A DNA stretch of 64,000 nucleotides from positions 978,812-1,042,811 of the forward strand of contig JAQFVV010006449.1 in the NCBI GenBank assembly GCA_028023455.1, given 5' to 3'. A program made the translations under genes and the position numbers. The DNA comes from Epiperipatus broadwayi (lineage: Eukaryota; Onychophora; Udeonychophora; Euonychophora; Peripatidae). Shown one piece after another: positions 1-12,410 of the stretch. Every line of letters starts with the position of its first letter. Position 1 is the first letter of the stretch. The notes beneath the pieces were generated by a model. That model was given only the letters and a program-made list of their open reading frames with translations. It ran no database searches and was not told the DNA's origin.

Positions 1-58
1 CTCATACTCACATAAAGATAAGTACTTCAAGCAAGATAGGTAAAGGGGTGGACCCATT

Positions 59-60
<2 letters not shown>

Positions 61-133
<73 letters not shown>

Positions 134-138
134 CAAGT
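61..138. repeat. (AT)n microsatellite with inverted core
   Basis: Two (AT)n runs are separated by TTGGTGAT (89-96). The second run closes with the complement ATCACCAA (129-136), so the second run forms one perfect hairpin. It is preceded by ATTACAAT, the same lead-in seen at several other (AT)n tracts in this window. Confidence 0.95.
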
Positions 139-589
139 GTGAGTGTGGGTTCATAAACATAATCTCTGAAATGATTTAATGTTTTATGATAGCTTGAAAA
201 CCATAAAGTTAATAAATGAGATATAGTTAATAAACAGTGATAATTAAAGTCTATAACATCTAATATATAATACTTGCTTAGTAAGATTTTTATTATTGAA
301 GATTTATAAAAATATATAATTAATACATAGCTGATAAAGCTGAAAATTATGAGTTTATAGCTTAGAAGGCATATATATGTCTTTGTAGAAAATTATAACA
401 TTTCCAAATTTTTGAGAATTTTATTAGATTATATTACTTATGTTTTCACAGAATTATAATGTTTAGTATTATTAAAATAGGTATTTGATTTAAAAAGTAA
501 AATTCTATAATAATTTCAGCTGATAAAATATTATGTTCATGTAAGACCATCATATGATAAGAATATGTAATTCAGTCATTTAAGTTTTT

Positions 590-1015
590 AACCTTTTAAC
601 TGTTACTTCCTCATACAATTTCCTATTGGCCTTATGAATTAAAGTTCAAAACTTTTGATTGGTCAATTACAGAATCAGCAGTAAAAATATATTTGTCTTT
701 TAATCTTAGATTCATTTTAGTTTCGTTTGTAAAAAGAAAATTAATAATTTGTCAGATTATGAAAGTGAACAAAAGTTTTTTTCAAAAATAAATTTCTTTT
801 TATAATTTTAAAAATAATCTATAGAAGTGAACCTAAAAACCACTTTCATAACCTATTAGAAAATGCTCTGTACATACATCATTGTTTTCTTTTTCAATTT
901 ATGTTGCTGTAAAAGTAAATAATTTTCACTAAAATCTTAAGTACTTTTTTAAAATAATTATATTTTCAGCATATTTTATCAAAATAATTTATAATATAAA
1001 AAAAAATACTAAAAC
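590..1015. repeat. Dispersed repeat D1, copy 1
   Basis: This stretch aligns by eye with 31800-32230, inside the LTR element. Shared landmarks in order are AACCTTTTAAC, a 'TATTGG' CCAAT-type motif, 'CTTTTGATTGG' against 'CTTTTAATTGG', 'CAGATTATGAAAGTGAAC' against 'CAGGTTATGAAGAGAACG', and TTCAAAAATAAAT. No coding sequence is seen. The family is unidentified; it could be a solo LTR or a non-autonomous DNA element. Confidence 0.6.
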
Positions 1016-2640
1016 AATACTCTTAGTACATGCGCCTGACTCAATGTAAATTGAAAGATTTCGTGAACGTTTATGTATAACAGAAATAGTGCACTTAATC
1101 AGTGAAGAATTTATTAGCATCACCTCCCAAATCAAAATGCTTTATATTTGCCTATATAATTAGAAAAATAGGTTGAAGAAAAGAGTTGGCCATTCCTACC
1201 TTTATAATGTTGAGTCTTGAATTAAGATTTGTAGATGTCTTTCTTTAATAAAATTAAGCACACAAGGTGTGTGTAGCCTTATATAAATATAACACTTCAT
1301 ATTCTAAACACAGGAAAAAGACTTTGAAAATATAAGGTGGATGTACCCTATGTCTTTTAGACAAATGTTAGACATTGAAGGTCCTAATTAATCACTTATA
1401 ATTCCATTCACTATCTAATTAATAAATGGTATTTGTGAATTTTTTACAATGCTTAAAATTTCCTGTACATATACATTTAGGTAAAACAGATATCATGGAT
1501 TCACTTTATCATTTCAAAAACTTTTTTATTGTGTTTAGAAAATGGAAAAAATTGTCAAGCATCATAAATTCATAGATTGTATATGTAGAGAGGCAATTCA
1601 CTAATGACTCTTACAAATGAAGCATTGTCCTAGATGAATAAAAAACTTATTTAATAACCTTAATGTGTTCCAAATCTTTTCAATCATTCTATAATATTAA
1701 TAACCATTTGATTTATTTTGCAGGATCTTTTAAGAAGTAAATAAAGTCAAGACTGACAACGAATGAATTCCACAGACCCTATAGTCCAGATTTGGTCATG
1801 TAACTATGAGAACTAAGCATACAGCTTCTATTACCCTGTCATGTTCTGTAATGTGCGGCTATATAAACATTAAATAACTTGCTGTGAGTTTTTGGGGGGA
1901 AATTGTATTTTATATAGTATGTATGTATGTTTTTATACATAAAAATAAATATACAATTAAAGCATTGATCAGTATTCTATTTTCCCTGAAGTAGAAATAA
2001 CATAGACAGCTGAAATAGTAATTTTGTGTTTCATGAAATGTATTGATATCAAAGAAAAATATTAAGTGATAATGGATATTAATAAATATAGGTTGAAATG
2101 GAATAAAATATGATAATGTCAATATCATGTAAGAAATTTTTTATTATTTAGAAGTGTTTTAACCATTTCTAGTTAAAATTATTGAATATAATAAATTAGC
2201 CTATTCATTCAGTATACGGAATAGTTTTATATAAGTGTAAAGAGAGATTAGAACTTGGAATTTTTCATTCTATGTTCATCCTCCACTTCATCTCAAACAA
2301 CTATTAAGCAAGACCTCATATATATGAAAAGATAGATGAGTTCCAATATGTACTTTTTGTGCCAAACCAGCACTTTGCAGTTCCTATGTTAATATAAACT
2401 GAAAATTGATTATATATATGAGTGGGAGATTATGATCTGGCCTTACCATTGTATGTTGGTTCTATAAAAAATACCTATATTAAGAATCTATCTTTTCCCT
2501 ATATATGTGGTGTTGTGTATCAATTATTTGAGAAAAAGTCAAAAACTCTGAAATTCAAAAAAACTTAAATTCAAATTTGTCTACTTACACATAATGAACA
2601 AAAATAAAAGTTAATTACGTTTTACAGTGACATATAATAC
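1016..2640. other. AT-rich sequence without recognised feature
   Basis: Short ORFs only, with no codon structure, RNA gene or clear repeat that I can recognise. By position it belongs to the intron between the protease exon at 2641-2816 and a missing last exon beyond the left edge. No GDSGGP-type coding is found here on the minus strand. Confidence 0.5.
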
Positions 2641-2816
2641 CTTACAAGGAATTTTTGCCTTATTCCTCATATTTCCCCTTTCCAAATTTCCTGCACAAAA
2701 CATAAGCTCCTCTTGATAATAAATCTCTTCATAATCTCCGACTACAAATTTACATTTGGCTGTAGAAGCAATTGGCAAGATAACAGTCATGAGGTCATTA
2801 GTCATGTTAATCATAC
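2641..2816 (-). CDS. S1 serine protease, exon with C168/C182/C191
   Basis: Internal exon of a chymotrypsin-fold (S1) protease. On the minus strand the acceptor TTTTTTTTCTTACAG ends just before 2816 and the donor AAG|GTATTA follows 2641. The 176-bp exon starts with two bases that complete a Ser codon begun by the exon at 14535-14818, and it ends in phase 0. It encodes LPIASTAKC (C168), a 13-residue linker, EELMFCAG (C182) and KIPCK (C191). Family knowledge says the next exon should begin with GDSGGP, carrying the catalytic Ser195; that exon is not in the window. Two oddities are visible. The C182-C191 loop is about eight residues longer than in trypsin, and the position equivalent to 189, the floor of the S1 pocket, is Ile rather than Asp, so trypsin-like Arg/Lys specificity is unlikely. 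An alternative donor, CTT|GTAAGG, lies six bases upstream. Confidence 0.85.
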
Positions 2817-2849
2817 CTGTAAGAAAAAAAAGTCACTGACAAAATGAAT

Positions 2850-3152
<303 letters not shown>

Positions 3153-3296
3153 TAGGTATTGATTTCAAACCCTACATAACTGTTTCCTAAAAATACCTCA
3201 GTAAGTTGGGGAAATATCTTTTATTTAATTATTTATTAATCAAAGAAAAACAACACATATTTTAAATATCTATTAATTATATAGTGGACATATACT

Positions 3297-3328
3297 ATTG
3301 AATAGTCTGTGGACACAGACTATTCAAT
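3297..3328. repeat. Perfect 15-bp hairpin
   Basis: ATTGAATAGTCTGTG, two-base loop GA, then the exact complement. It is an isolated perfect palindrome in intron sequence. No associated gene, poly-T terminator or flanking duplication is seen. Confidence 0.9.
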
Positions 3329-5404
3329 ATTTTTTTCCTGATTTTGATTACTAATCTTCAAAATAAATTTATACTCAATAAAGTCTAATATTTTTTCTAT
3401 GATAATACTTTAATTCTACTAGTTTTGCTAATATGTTTTCTGAATTTTGAGTTATAGTTTTAATATTGGTCAGATTATTTTTTTGGAATAGGCAGGTTTT
3501 GTTTATATGTGTGAATATTTGTGTGTGCTTATATTTACAGAAATAGACTTACAGTTACACATATATTAAAAGAAAATGTTTTATTCTAAATCATTTTATA
3601 ATTTTTATGGAAAGCTATAATGTCTATAAAAGGTAATATTATTTAAGCTTTTTATTTAGTCTGAAAAAGTTTAGAATTTCACTTCACCTGTCCAGAAAAG
3701 TCAGAGGTTAATTAAAAATAATAAAGTTCAGATTTTAGACTTGAGAAATGGTGAGTCTACTGTTAAGGTGGTGGAGTCCAGACAAGTCAACAGTTTAATT
3801 TCCAAGAAATCATATTATTTTGGGTTTCTTGCCAACAATTAGTTTTAGAAATGTTGACAATTTCAAAAGACTTTAATTAGATGATTTAATTAATGGGAAC
3901 CAGATGTGTTTTTTTAACAAATATGAAAGATCAAGAAACATATTAACTGGTATAAAAAGCTTAAAATAAGTCTGCTAGAGAGCAAATAAACTAAATTTTT
4001 GAAGAGAAATAAACTAGATTTGTTTTGAAATTTTTTTACATTAACATGAGGGGATAAAAAAGATATTTATTTTGAACAAGGGCCCTATCAAGCCATTCAT
4101 TAGATTGATGCACTTCTGATGAATTTAAACCCAGAATACATCTTATGATGGATTGCTAAAAATAAAAAAGAGGAAACTGATTGCTCACTTATATTTTTAA
4201 ATCTAAATGGAAATAAAAAGTAAAAAAATGCTGAAATTTGTGAAATCAGGCTATGTTATTTGTGTCATTTACTGAGTTTAAATCCAAAAGAGAATGCTAA
4301 ATTTATGACAAACAGCAAATATCAATGGTCTATTAAAAATAATTATGTTGAGAAGAAATAATGAAACATGCCCAGTTCCAAATGGTTCCTATAGAAGCAA
4401 GTGATTTGATCATCATCACAGTAAAAGAAATGCAGGCCCAAAACAGGAAAAGAATAGGACTGTTTGAGTAAATGCAGTAATTGGTAAATATGTGTGTTAC
4501 ATATTGGTGTGGGGCTGCTGTCAGAGTTAAAACTTTCAGCAAGCTGAATTTAAAATCATGGGATGCCATGAATAATTTTAATTATATTGTTTTTTGTTAT
4601 CAATGACTATTAACAAATCATTTAAAAGAAATTACTTTACTCTTTTTTGGTCTCTGAATTTTAAAATGAAAATTAATTAAAGAAGATTTTCTGTAAAAAT
4701 AGCTACTGCTTTTTGATGGTATTATATAATCTGAAATTATAATATGTATCCATTTATCTATGTATTTATTTTTATAGAATCTGTTATTGTATATTAATTT
4801 TAAAATTATTAAATATGTTGTCTATTATATGACAAACTAGTTTAATAATATTTTATTTATAATGGGCATCAACATATACACACATGTAGTAATATAATTA
4901 TGCTTACTCACATGTATAGCTGTTGAGACTGATGAATGCTAAAATTAGTAGAAATGTAGCATTAGGGGAGTTAGATTTGCTAAAATAATAATTAGTGACA
5001 TAGGTTAGTCAGAGGAGTGATAGGTAATTTGAAGCTTATTTCTGTAAATGCTTTTTATCTCTTCATAATCTGAATAACCCTTTCTAATTATATATATATA
5101 TATGTGTGTGTGTGTGTGCATGATTAAATTTATAAAGATGAACATATATATGTCATATGCAATAGGCAAGTATGTACATGCATAGAGTGTTTATTTTTTA
5201 ATGAAATATTTTTCTTTTGAATATAAGATTTTTAATTATTCACTATACAAATTGATGCACAAACATTATACTGTGATATAAACATTGAATATGTATCATT
5301 AAAAGAAAAAAAGGAAGATTTTAATATCATTTGTATTAATATTTAAAAGGTAAACAATTTATAATTATTAATTATATAAATGTTTTATCTGTATTATGTA
5401 TTAT

Positions 5405-5860
5405 TTATCAGTCTGGAATGAATGTTAATTTGTTTTATTAAAAGTGGCTATTTCTTTATTAAGAATTATTCATTGTCTTGTTAATTATGATCATTCATCA
5501 CCACAGATCAATATTAATCATTGTATCATAACTTAAATATGATATTTATGGAAATAATTATAGGTTTATAAAGATGAAATTTTGTAGTTGGGAGTTAATT
5601 TTGAAGCTATGGCTGGAAATATCTCATCATAATCATCATCATCATTATCATTTATCTTATTATAAACAGACAAATAAAATAAATGATAGATTAAATAAAA
5701 GACGGTCATAGATAGAAATAATGATTCTCACTATGTTGTATGTGAGGTATATAAAAAGACGTGACTACATCTGACTCATCTGATAAATCTATAAATCTGA
5801 TAAATCTGAGCTAGTATCACCTATGAAAATATTAAGTGAGAATTTATAATATAAAATCTT
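5405..5860. repeat. Dispersed repeat D2, copy 1, with ATC-rich core
   Basis: Parallels 18395-18890. Shared landmarks are TTAGTTTGTTTTATTAAA-like sequence, a motif near ATTATTCATCATCA, 'GGAGTTAATTTTGAAGCT' against the AGAGCTGTAGTTGAAACC region, an (ATC)n run at about 5628-5650 (18648-18668 in the other copy), and TCTGAGCTAGTA near 5806-5817 and again near 18826. Neither copy codes for anything. It may be the non-coding end of a LINE or a SINE family. Confidence 0.5.
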
Positions 5861-6267
5861 ATAGTTTTTATTTGCGCAATTAAATTATAAGGATGTCTTT
5901 TCCCTTCATACAAATTCATATGTTACAAATACTGTTCCAATTAAGTTTGAATCAAGTACAAATAAGTATATCATATAATTTTTATCTAGGTCTAAACAGC
6001 CTAGTTGCTTCCAGATGGAATACCTACATTTAAATCAACTAAATAAATGATAAATAAAGCATTTTGTTTTCTTTTTTTTTTCCCAAGCTTGATGATATTT
6101 GATAATTAATTTTTGATATTTTGATGAGTTCACAAATAATGCCAGTGTGCAACTCTGAATGTGTTTTATATATGTGGAAAAAATGAAAATGGATGACTCT
6201 TTATTGAAAGAATCTATTATTAGAAATTAATATATCTGTTTACTATATTGATTTTCATTAACATGCT

Positions 6268-6505
6268 TTTATTCAGTTACAACTAATATTTATTTATATA
6301 ATTACAATGAATAATATTTTTGTTAGTTACAATAAAAGGACTAATATATTTATTAGTTACAATGGTTTCCAACATCTACAATCTTAAGAGAATAATGCTA
6401 ATAATATTCATTCGGTTACGATGAATTAAACTAATAATGACCAATAATTATCTATTTCATTACAGTTAAAATAATAATGATCATTATCTATTTAGTTACA
6501 ATTTC
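6268..6505. repeat. Degenerate tandem repeat with TTAGTTACAAT units
   Basis: Variants of (A/T)TTAGTTACAAT recur at irregular spacing of roughly 40-60 bp, separated by AATAATA-rich spacers. This looks like a decayed minisatellite. Confidence 0.55.
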
Positions 6506-6595
6506 CCCCAACAGTGGTGCATAGCTACCAGCATTATGAATCTGATGGGGTATTATTGAGCTGATAAAATAAAAATGACTAGTATAATTCTAAAT

Positions 6596-6637
6596 GGTTA
6601 CAATATATATATATATATGTGTGTGTGTATTGTAACC
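6596..6637. repeat. Hairpin GGTTACAATA ... TATTGTAACC
   Basis: A 10-bp perfect inverted repeat encloses an (AT)n(GT)n run. The same arrangement, with GGTACAAT/ATTGTACC, is found at 22039-22096. Confidence 0.8.
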
Positions 6638-8799
6638 CTTGGGTTTGTCCAAAGCTCCCTTAGATTTTAGATTTAGTTATGTCTGACAGTGTTTGATAAA
6701 ATTTTCCTCATGAGCTATATATATATATATATATTACAGACAAGCTTTCTACCCAATACTATGTTTGAATCAAAGTCATATTCTTATGGAATGCATAATT
6801 TTACTTAGTACACAAACTAAACATTTAATCGTAAAAATTTGTAAGCTAAAATTATTTTGTTTAGTATTGATTTATAATGTAATTTGATAGCCAAAGATAT
6901 AATTGAGAAGTTTATGGGTTAGCAATGTTATAAATTATTTTAATAGTTTGGAGATTGGAAAGTAGAGGATAGGGGATGTGAGATTGCAAAACTATTTTGG
7001 GGTAATGAAAGTAGACCATAATAATTTTACAATAGTAAGGTAAAATATAATAATTAATAAAATCAAATTGTCATAGAAAAAATCAAGGATTAATCAAAGT
7101 ATTGAGCAATCAGTTCGACTAAAATTGTATGTGTGTGCCAATGCATGTATGTATAGATTTAATTATAAATTTTAATTATAGGGTTAATTATTAATTAGTA
7201 ATTATCATGTGTTATCTCATTGGAAAGCTCTTGTAAAAAATAATTAATTTGTTTTGATAATTAGTTCATAGTGGCCAGTTTTAAGTCAAGATTCTGGGTT
7301 TGAAGTTAGGTTGCTATGCATTTTTTATGGTTAAAAAGAAAATGTTTTTCCTTTTTTTTTCTTACTGGGAAATTTCCACAAGCAGGAAAATACAAAAGAA
7401 AACCACGTGGTATACGTGAAATGGGAATGTATATTTTTTGAAAAAACAATAAACAACCAATTAAAATATAGACAAAATTGTTTGGCAGGTTGATCATTTA
7501 AGAAGGGTTCCAGAAAGTATAAAATATTAATCTGCTCTTTAGTTACTCAGTCATCATCGGAGATTCATCATCGATTATCTACAGAAACCTCATTGGGTTC
7601 AGTAAGCAAATTTTCAATATAAAAAATTGTAAGTTTAATATTATTTTTTTCAGTCTGTTTCCTGAATGAGAAACTTCATCAAAATTTTATGAATTGTGAG
7701 TAAATTTTTATATTAGGCACATCCTTTCTTCTCCAAAAGTTAACCAACATCATGATTTTTCTTTCATCCAAATTTACCCAATTTCTCAGTGATCTGCAAG
7801 TAATGAAGGTTAAACTGCAGAAAGAATTTTGCTCAGGAAAAATGGATAAAACACTGACTGTGTTCTATGAATGATTATTGCAAATTTATTTTTATTAAAT
7901 TTAAAACAGTTAGCTATTTATATTATTCAAAATTTTGAGACAAAATAATTCTGATTTCTTAAAATAATGTGGAACTAAACACTAAATTCCCATAGGAAGA
8001 ATAAAATCATCGAAAATGGAATGAGAAATACATTGGTAAATGGACTACCTAACAGTGAAGCTAAATTAATTCATTATACAATTGCTGATTATCTTCAACT
8101 ATGATAATCGCAATTAATGCCAAGAACCCAAATGGATCAAGGATTATAACTAAAAATGAAAATTCATTAGAATCCATTATAAGGATTGATCATATAGGAA
8201 AGTGATTCCTTCAATAAAGGCCTCAGAAGAATAATTTACAACTAGGATAGATTTTGTCCTAAAACTCAAAACAGAAATGACAAGTTTCAAAAAGTGCTTC
8301 AATGAAGTGGACTAAAATTTCTCAAGGAATTATCCAATGTGATATGTGTGTCCACAGAACAAAATCAAATAACATAATACAAAACAAAAATTTAAAGTGT
8401 CTCCAGTAAATTGGGAAGATCGAAATGACGATCCATGAAGATTGTATGAGTATAATTTTATTACTTATTATTTGTTTCTAATATTTAATCTAAAAGATAA
8501 AAATAATCATATATATATATATATATCAGTTCTATGTTAGGCATTTCTTTTATTTTTTAGTTAATAAGTTAATATCAAATAATTTTGTATCTGCCTTATT
8601 CCCAATAGTAATGTGTTGCTTTACATTTTTTTATGGAGTGACAGATATTGTTAAATAAAATGTTTTGAATTGGATCAGGTATTATTATCAAATACTTCAG
8701 CTTAATGATAGGTTTTATAAAGATTGAGTGAATGTGGCGATAAAATACTATCATTATGTAATAAAAGTATAGAAAGTTTGTTTTAAAAATTAATACATA

Positions 8800-8949
<150 letters not shown>

Positions 8950-8950
8950 G

Positions 8951-9369
8951 CAAAGTTAAAATGAGGTAGATAGATAAAAATCTTCTATAACTTCATCACT
9001 ATAAGAACTTGTTGGGGCATAAACCTTAATTGCCTGCATTTAGTATCTGTTATTAAGTTATAAAACTAATCTTGACACTCTGTCTGATACACCATCAATC
9101 TCCACAATGTTATTCTTCCATTTTGTATTTATAACGAATCCTACTCCACTTGTATTTCCAATATTTGTGCCTTTATAGTAGAGTATATGTCCACTTTTTA
9201 AATCAATTGTTTCTTCCCCTTTTCTTCTAACTTCACAAAGTCCAATAATGTCCCATTTAATATAAGACAGTTCTTCTTCTAACTCTTGCAATCTTCCTTC
9301 ACTTGAAAGTGATCTGCAGTTGTAAGTACCTAAATAAAAAGTCGTAATCAAATGGCAACCTGGGTCCAC
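8951..9369 (-). pseudogene. RTE-type LINE fragment, endonuclease N-terminus
   Basis: Encodes the first part of an APE-type endonuclease: GTYNCRSL, DIIGLCEVRRKGEE and SGVGFVIN at the start of the reading frame, then a stop and degenerate codons matching VYAPT and SDEV up to the (ATT)n tract. It is nearly identical in amino acids to the N-terminus of the RTE LINE at 57072-59900, so the same family is present twice. The rest of the endonuclease and the whole reverse transcriptase are missing. Loss of the 3' side is unusual, because incomplete reverse transcription normally removes the 5' side of a LINE. The fragment lies in the 11.7 kb intron of the protease gene, in the same orientation as that gene. 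Confidence 0.85.
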
Positions 9370-9740
9370 AATCGGGGGATTCTAAGCACCCTCTGCCTTC
9401 AGCCACCAACCGCTGTTTTGGTTGGTGACTTTACATCCTCCTGGGAACAAGGGCCATGATTTATTTTTGTCTGTCATGATTGTATATATTAGAAAAAATA
9501 TTCTTAAACTCGGAGATAAAAAGCCAATAAACTCACCACGCTGTTTAATGCATGTTGGTGAGCAGCCCATCTATGTTCTTATACTATATGGAATAATCAC
9601 ATAGTAGTAACAGCTGCAATGACAAAAACGTATGGAGTGGACATTAGGACTTTGCCCTGCTCGGTTCCTTTAAGGCCTCCAAGAGGAATCAAAGGGTCTT
9701 CTTTCAGTTAATAGCAAACTCCTTTCTGCAGCCACACACA
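9370..9740 (-). mobile_element. Probable 5' leader of the RTE LINE
   Basis: Directly upstream (on the minus strand) of the endonuclease start. It is less AT-rich than its surroundings and contains a short hairpin at about 9401-9426 (CCACCAACCGC ... GGTTGGTG). It ends near an (AT)n run at 9748. Its assignment as untranslated leader rests on position and composition only; the copy at 59.9 kb lacks it. Confidence 0.45.
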
Positions 9741-10181
9741 CGCATGTATATATATATATATATATATATATTTCTTCTGATGGCTGGGATCAGCAATCTT
9801 TTAGTTTTAGTTGAGTCATGCTGAACCTATTCCACAAGCTGACATGATTTTACCAAGCTTATTATATTATATACTATCAAAATTAGTTATAATGGGCTTC
9901 AAAGTTATATGTAATATTATAGTATGTAAGATATACTAATATATAATATATACTTTTGAAGTCCATTATAACTGGATCATATATTATTGGTCATTCAATA
10001 TTTTAAAATACATAGAAACATATGTGAAAAGTACCTTTTGTTAAATTTGTAATTTTTAAGATGCTTTTTAAAAATTATATTACAAATTACAACTTTTTAC
10101 TTATACAAAATATATAATTTAAATAAGAAAAAATTATCATGAATTCTAATATGATTATCCATTTTTTATTATTAAAATAAA

Positions 10182-12071
10182 TTAATGTGAACCTTGCCCT
10201 TGTACCTCTTTGCCCAATTGCTCAATGTCAGGTGTGTAATTGATTACTTTTACCTTCACACATGCTTCTGAATGTTCAGGTGTGGAGTCAATGTCTTTGT
10301 GATCCAAAAATATATATTTCATATGTGAGAAAATTTGTTCACATATGTAAGTTGAACCAAATGCCCAAAGCAGGAACATTTTTTTTCCAAAAAAATAAAT
10401 CTTTCAGTAATGATGCCCAACAATTGAAAATGACAGCTCACTTTTCTAAACAGTTTCCTTCAAGAATTTTCTGAAATTCTACAAATTTCCACAATTCTGG
10501 TAACATTAATTCGATTAATTCCATTACAAAACTATCAATATCCATCCACTCAAAAAGAGATAAATCAAATGGAGTCATCTTTAAATCAATTACATCAGTT
10601 TTGATGAGGAAAGAAAATATGTGTGTATTTGGAAGTCTTTACATCGTTTGGAAAATTCTTCTCTGAGAGCTTCAATGTATTTTTGAAGTTCATCTTTGTT
10701 AACATTAAATTGATTTGCATGGGTCTTTACATTTGGAAAGTACATGTAAGTGTTAGTGATAATATTATGCCAAAATATATTTAATTTTGATGCAAATCCT
10801 TTCCAATATTCAAAAAGTTCTAGTACTGTTTGACCCTTTTGTTGCAAATGCAAGTTTAACTCATTCAGGTGTTGCATTATATCAGTGAGAAACATTAATT
10901 TGCATAATCAGTCTTCATCATTTATTTCCGATTATGTTGTTCTTTTTCATCAAGAAACATCTTGATTTTTTTCAGACATGATACAAACTTGTTCAAGACA
11001 TTACCTCAACTAATCCAACAAGGCTGTATAGAGGAAGGATCATATATGCACTATTCATTTATTGAAAAGGGATTTAAATTACCTATGTGTCAATGAGAAA
11101 CAAGAAACCACAAAATTAACTATTTTAATGACATTGTCCATTACAGAATTCAAGCAGTGTGATGATTTTTTGCAACTAAATTTTTCTGGTGCATAAAGCA
11201 GTGGAAACTCAATATTCAATGTTTAATATGATTTTCAAGAAGTTTAACAAATCCCTTTTTTTCTGACAATTACCCCCTCCCCCTGGCTGGCATCAGTAGT
11301 AACACTACATATTTTATTTATGTTAATTTTCTGATTTTTAAAATAATTGAAAAACGCAGTGAAAATGCCATGTCCCTTTGTCATACCAGTAAGAGGAATC
11401 AAGCAATACAATTTTTCATAAATATGTAACTATTGCTAGGCAAGTCAGATCATTTACATCAATGTTTTCATCAACAGCAACACTGAATGCAACTGCTTGT
11501 TGTAAACTGTTTTTTTGTTGTTTTGCTGTTACATCTTCGGCCATGCCAGTTATTAGTCTTTGAATTGATCTTGCAGAAGCTGGTATTTCTCGATTTCGAG
11601 ACCTATCATTTGTTTATTTGGGAGATCACTGAATACGATTTCCATCTGCGAAAAGTTTATCTTCCGAAGCCACACAATGAGCAATTGTATAACTACATTC
11701 AGTAGCTTTATTTTGGGTTCCAATTATTTAAGTAAAATGAATAGTTTGTTTTAATTAAAGGTAGAAACAACTATTTTTATGGCAGAAACAACTATTTTTA
11801 TAGTTTCACTTTTCTCATTTGGGTTTTTAAATGTGAGCAGATGTTTAGTTTGATAATGTCTTTGTAAATTTGAGGTAAGACCCACAATACTTTCACAACA
11901 TAATCTACACACACCATGATCCTTTTGCTGTACAAATCCATATTCATTTGTCCAAGTGTCTTGAAAAGAGCAAATATTACGTTTTTGTTTTTTGTGGGAT
12001 ATTTCGGAAATCTGGTAGTCAATATGCCAAGAGAATCTCTTTTTTAAAAGAAGCCCACCAATGAGCACCAA
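10182..12071 (-). pseudogene. hAT transposase, GTF2IRD2/ZBED-like, decayed
   Basis: Read on the minus strand, pieces of one hAT-superfamily transposase occur in the right order. First comes a BED-type zinc finger (11790-12071; CRLCC ... HYQTKH). Then a segment with MAEDVTAKQQ and AVAFSVAVDEN (about 11400-11600), matching the region before and around the first catalytic Asp. Next is FLTDIMQHLNELNLHLQ (10590-10895). Last is the C-terminal dimerisation region with FGSTYICEQIFSHMKYIF (10182-10379). The pieces are separated by frameshifts and stops, so this is not functional. The family is the one from which vertebrate GTF2IRD2 and ZBED proteins were domesticated. It lies within the protease intron in the same sense as the gene. 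Confidence 0.85.
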
Positions 12072-12410
12072 TTATTTACCATTCAACTACAGAAAATAGC
12101 TTTCCAGAATTGATAAGATAATAAGCTTTTTATTTGAATTTCGATCTCGTTTTTAATATTAACAAAAATAAAATGAGAATATATAGCATTTAATTCACTT
12201 TCAAACAGAAATATCTTTTAAATGAAGTCAAGTGTACTATTTTCTGATTAATAATGATTTGATCGGAAATTCATTGTTGAACGTGAAAACAAAAAAAAAA
12301 AAATGATGCTGTAATTAAAATATATTTCAATTCATTCCGAGTACCATTAATAATCATTGGCATGCCAAGCATGACATGTGTAACCTAGGTTACCGACCTC
12401 TGTTCTAGGC
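12072..12410 (-). mobile_element. hAT 5' end with terminal repeat
   Basis: Upstream of the transposase, the minus strand begins CAGAGGTCGGTAACC (its outer end at 12402), a good hAT-type terminus (CAG-GGT-). The next eight bases outward, TTCTAGGC (12403-12410), are the candidate target duplication. I could not find the matching other end, so the element is probably truncated on its left side near 10.0-10.2 kb. Confidence 0.55.
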
